Shown piece after piece: positions 5,991-7,349 of a stretch of DNA of 7,349 bases (positions within the stretch are counted from its first letter, which is position 1; each line of letters begins with the position of its first letter). A program made the position numbers and the translations under genes. Origin of the DNA: an uncultured Alphaproteobacteria bacterium (GTDB taxonomy: Bacteria; Pseudomonadota; Alphaproteobacteria; Puniceispirillales; Puniceispirillaceae); assembly GCA_913064995.1 (NCBI GenBank), contig CAJYBL010000071.1, forward strand, positions 1-7,349, written 5' to 3'. The notes beneath the pieces were generated by a model. That model made no database searches and was not told where the DNA came from. It saw only the letters and a program-made list of their open reading frames with translations.

Positions 5991-6878
5991 ATGTCCCTTC
6001 GCCAACTTCGCACCTTGCTTGCCATTCAAACACATGGCTCATTCAGCGCCGCTGCTGCTGCCTGTCATATCACCCATGCGGCGGTAAGCCAACAGATGAA
6101 AGCGCTGGAATCATTGTGGGGAGTCACCCTTTTTGACCGGAAAAACCGGCGCCCCGAATTGACCCCGACCGGACGTGCAATGGCCAGCAAAGCGGCAGAT
6201 ATTATCCGTGACTATGATGGTATTCTGGCATCGGTCATTGGCGAACAGGGCTTTCAGGGTGAATTGGTGCTTGGCGCGGTGCCAACCACTTTGACCGGAT
6301 TGGTGCCGCTTGGCCTGTCTTTATTGCGCCAGCGTCATGCCGATTTGCATGTGGTGATTTTTCCGGGGCTGTCATATCAATTAATGCAACAGCTTGACCG
6401 CGGCACGATTGATGCAGCGATCATCACACGCCCCGCCCTATTGCCGCAGGGTTTATCCTGTTTTGATATTGCCACCGAGCCAATGCAGCTTTTAGCACCG
6501 CCGCAAACCAAAAATGACGATCCACTTGAACTGCTTCGCACACGCCCCTTTATCCGGTTTGACCGCAATGCAATTTTTGGCCAGATGGTCGAAAGCTGGC
6601 TTCAAAAGCGCAAAATCACGGTCAAGGATTCGATGGAGCTTGAGGGGCTGGAAGCAATCTCAAGCATGGTGATGGCCAATCTTGGTGTCTCGATTGTGCC
6701 CAAACGCTGTGTTCAGAATATGAACCCGTTACCGGTCAAACGTCTTGCGCTTGGGGCCAAAGCGCCGGCACGCCAGCTTGGACTTGCCTACCGTGACGGC
6801 AACCCCAAATTAACCGTGATCAAGGCCGCCGAGGCGGCGTTTCTTGATGCAGTTAAAATTGGTGAATTCTCAGCCTGA
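5991..6878 (+). CDS. LysR-type transcriptional regulator, divergent from the complex II / hydratase operon
   Basis: This 295-residue protein has the normal LysR length. The N-terminal winged helix-turn-helix spans about residues 1-60. It includes SFSAAAAACHITHAAVSQQM (17-36) as the recognition unit and LFDRKNRRPELTPTG (47-61) as the wing. A linker helix leads to an effector-binding domain from about 90 to 290, beginning GELVLGAVPTTLTGLVP. It is divergent from the iron-sulfur subunit gene across a 131-base gap containing a T-N11-A dyad, so it most likely controls that operon and itself. The effector is unknown. By context it may be a dicarboxylate such as succinate, fumarate or a methylated relative. 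The ATG at 5991 is used because no upstream in-frame start exists; the ribosome site is weak (GGATGG at 5975-5980). It converges on the CoA-transferase gene, 60 bases away. The family call is secure. Confidence 0.93.
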   Translation: MSLRQLRTLLAIQTHGSFSAAAAACHITHAAVSQQMKALESLWGVTLFDRKNRRPELTPTGRAMASKAADIIRDYDGILASVIGEQGFQGELVLGAVPTTLTGLVPLGLSLLRQRHADLHVVIFPGLSYQLMQQLDRGTIDAAIITRPALLPQGLSCFDIATEPMQLLAPPQTKNDDPLELLRTRPFIRFDRNAIFGQMVESWLQKRKITVKDSMELEGLEAISSMVMANLGVSIVPKRCVQNMNPLPVKRLALGAKAPARQLGLAYRDGNPKLTVIKAAEAAFLDAVKIGEFSA

Positions 6879-6938
6879 GCACGATCTGGCCCAAAATCTG
6901 ACTTTAGGTGCAGGTTTGACCGATATCCAAACTATCAT

Positions 6939-7349
6939 CTATGAAAATTCCTCGCGGATAGCCGCGCTGTGCTGGCCAAGATCGGGGACATCACCCAATC
7001 TTGGCAAGATGCCATTTACAATCGCGCCGGGTGATAATAGCTGTACATCACCAGACGAGGTGCGAACCGAAACAAACCGGTTTTGCGGATGTTGCGTAAA
7101 AACATCCATATCATTCAACCGACCAAAGGCAATTTGCGCCGCCTGCAATTTTTCGGCAATTTTATCGATGGAATATTGGCTGAAAACCCCATTCATAATA
7201 GCATCAAGCGAAGCGCGATTTTCAACACGATGGACATTGCTGTCAAATTTTGGATTTTGCGGTAAGTCGGGCTGGTCAAGAACATCACTACATAGCCGCA
7301 GCCATTCGCGCTCATTCTGGATTGAGATCAACAGCATCCGGTCATCGCC
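6939..7349 (-). CDS. Family III (CaiB/BaiF) CoA-transferase, C-terminal part only
   Basis: The last 136 residues of a family III CoA-transferase are visible; the N-terminal part, including the catalytic aspartate, lies beyond the right edge. Diagnostic blocks are ISIQNEREWLRLC (8-20), NPKFDSNVHRVENRASL (32-48), AQIAFGRLNDM (near 70-80) and HPQNRFVSVRTSSGDVQLLSPG (near 84-105). A short LGQHSAAIREEFS end follows, where the family has LGEHT. These enzymes move CoA between carboxylic acids through an aspartyl-anhydride intermediate. The IQNEREW-type subgroup includes, from memory, transferases for mesaconate, itaconate and related dicarboxylates, but the substrate cannot be read from this fragment. 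The gene is convergent with lysR and is not part of the divergent operon, so a functional link is only suggested by proximity. The family call is strong. Confidence 0.85.
   Translation of the reverse strand, partial: GDDRMLLISIQNEREWLRLCSDVLDQPDLPQNPKFDSNVHRVENRASLDAIMNGVFSQYSIDKIAEKLQAAQIAFGRLNDMDVFTQHPQNRFVSVRTSSGDVQLLSPGAIVNGILPRLGDVPDLGQHSAAIREEFS

Noticed and set aside
5977..5991. ATG at 5977 as an earlier lysR start
   Set aside because: It is 14 bases upstream, hence out of frame with the LysR reading frame.
6913..6933. Weak hairpin (GTTTG ... CAAAC) between lysR and the CoA-transferase gene, considered as a terminator
   Set aside because: It has only five Watson-Crick pairs (six with one G-U), an AT-rich stem and no following T-run on either strand. 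It does not qualify as an intrinsic terminator.

Overview
This window looks like the chromosome of an alphaproteobacterium, perhaps a marine SAR116- or Rhodospirillales-like lineage. That placement is a weak inference from roughly balanced base composition, a proteobacterial PccB and compact ATGA-type operons. No rRNA, tRNA, mobile element or CRISPR array is visible, and no intergenic gap exceeds about 175 bases.

Layout, left to right. The 5' 303 codons of propionyl-CoA carboxylase beta (pccB, minus strand) run off the left edge. A 174-base gap follows, holding a possible pccB promoter and an inverted repeat. Next comes a tightly packed six-gene minus-strand operon, transcribed from about 5884 down to 1086. 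Its order is an SdhB-type iron-sulfur subunit (GTG start), two short haem-type membrane anchors, an SdhA/FrdA-type flavoprotein, and the alpha and beta subunits of a class I fumarase/tartrate-dehydratase-type hydratase. Every junction inside it overlaps, abuts or leaves only 4 bases. A divergent LysR-type regulator (plus strand) is separated from it by a 131-base AT-rich control region. That region contains a symmetric T-N11-A box centred about 65 bases upstream of the predicted operon start. At the right edge is the C-terminal part of a family III (CaiB/BaiF) CoA-transferase, convergent with the regulator.

How the genes could work together. The complex would oxidise succinate or a substituted succinate (or reduce the corresponding enoate) at the membrane, and the hydratase would add water to the fumarate-like product. 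PccB feeds succinyl-CoA through methylmalonyl-CoA, and the CoA-transferase could activate a dicarboxylate. A plain reading is an accessory succinate-to-malate module linked to propionate use.

Several features argue for something less ordinary. The flavoprotein has Cys50 where SdhA/FrdA carry the histidine that binds FAD covalently. Both hydratase subunits keep the predicted cluster cysteines but have altered substrate-site motifs. The gene order B-anchor-anchor-A-hydratase is not the usual sdhCDAB. A C5 route (methylsuccinate to mesaconate to citramalate, then CoA activation) is a testable speculation, not a demonstrated function.
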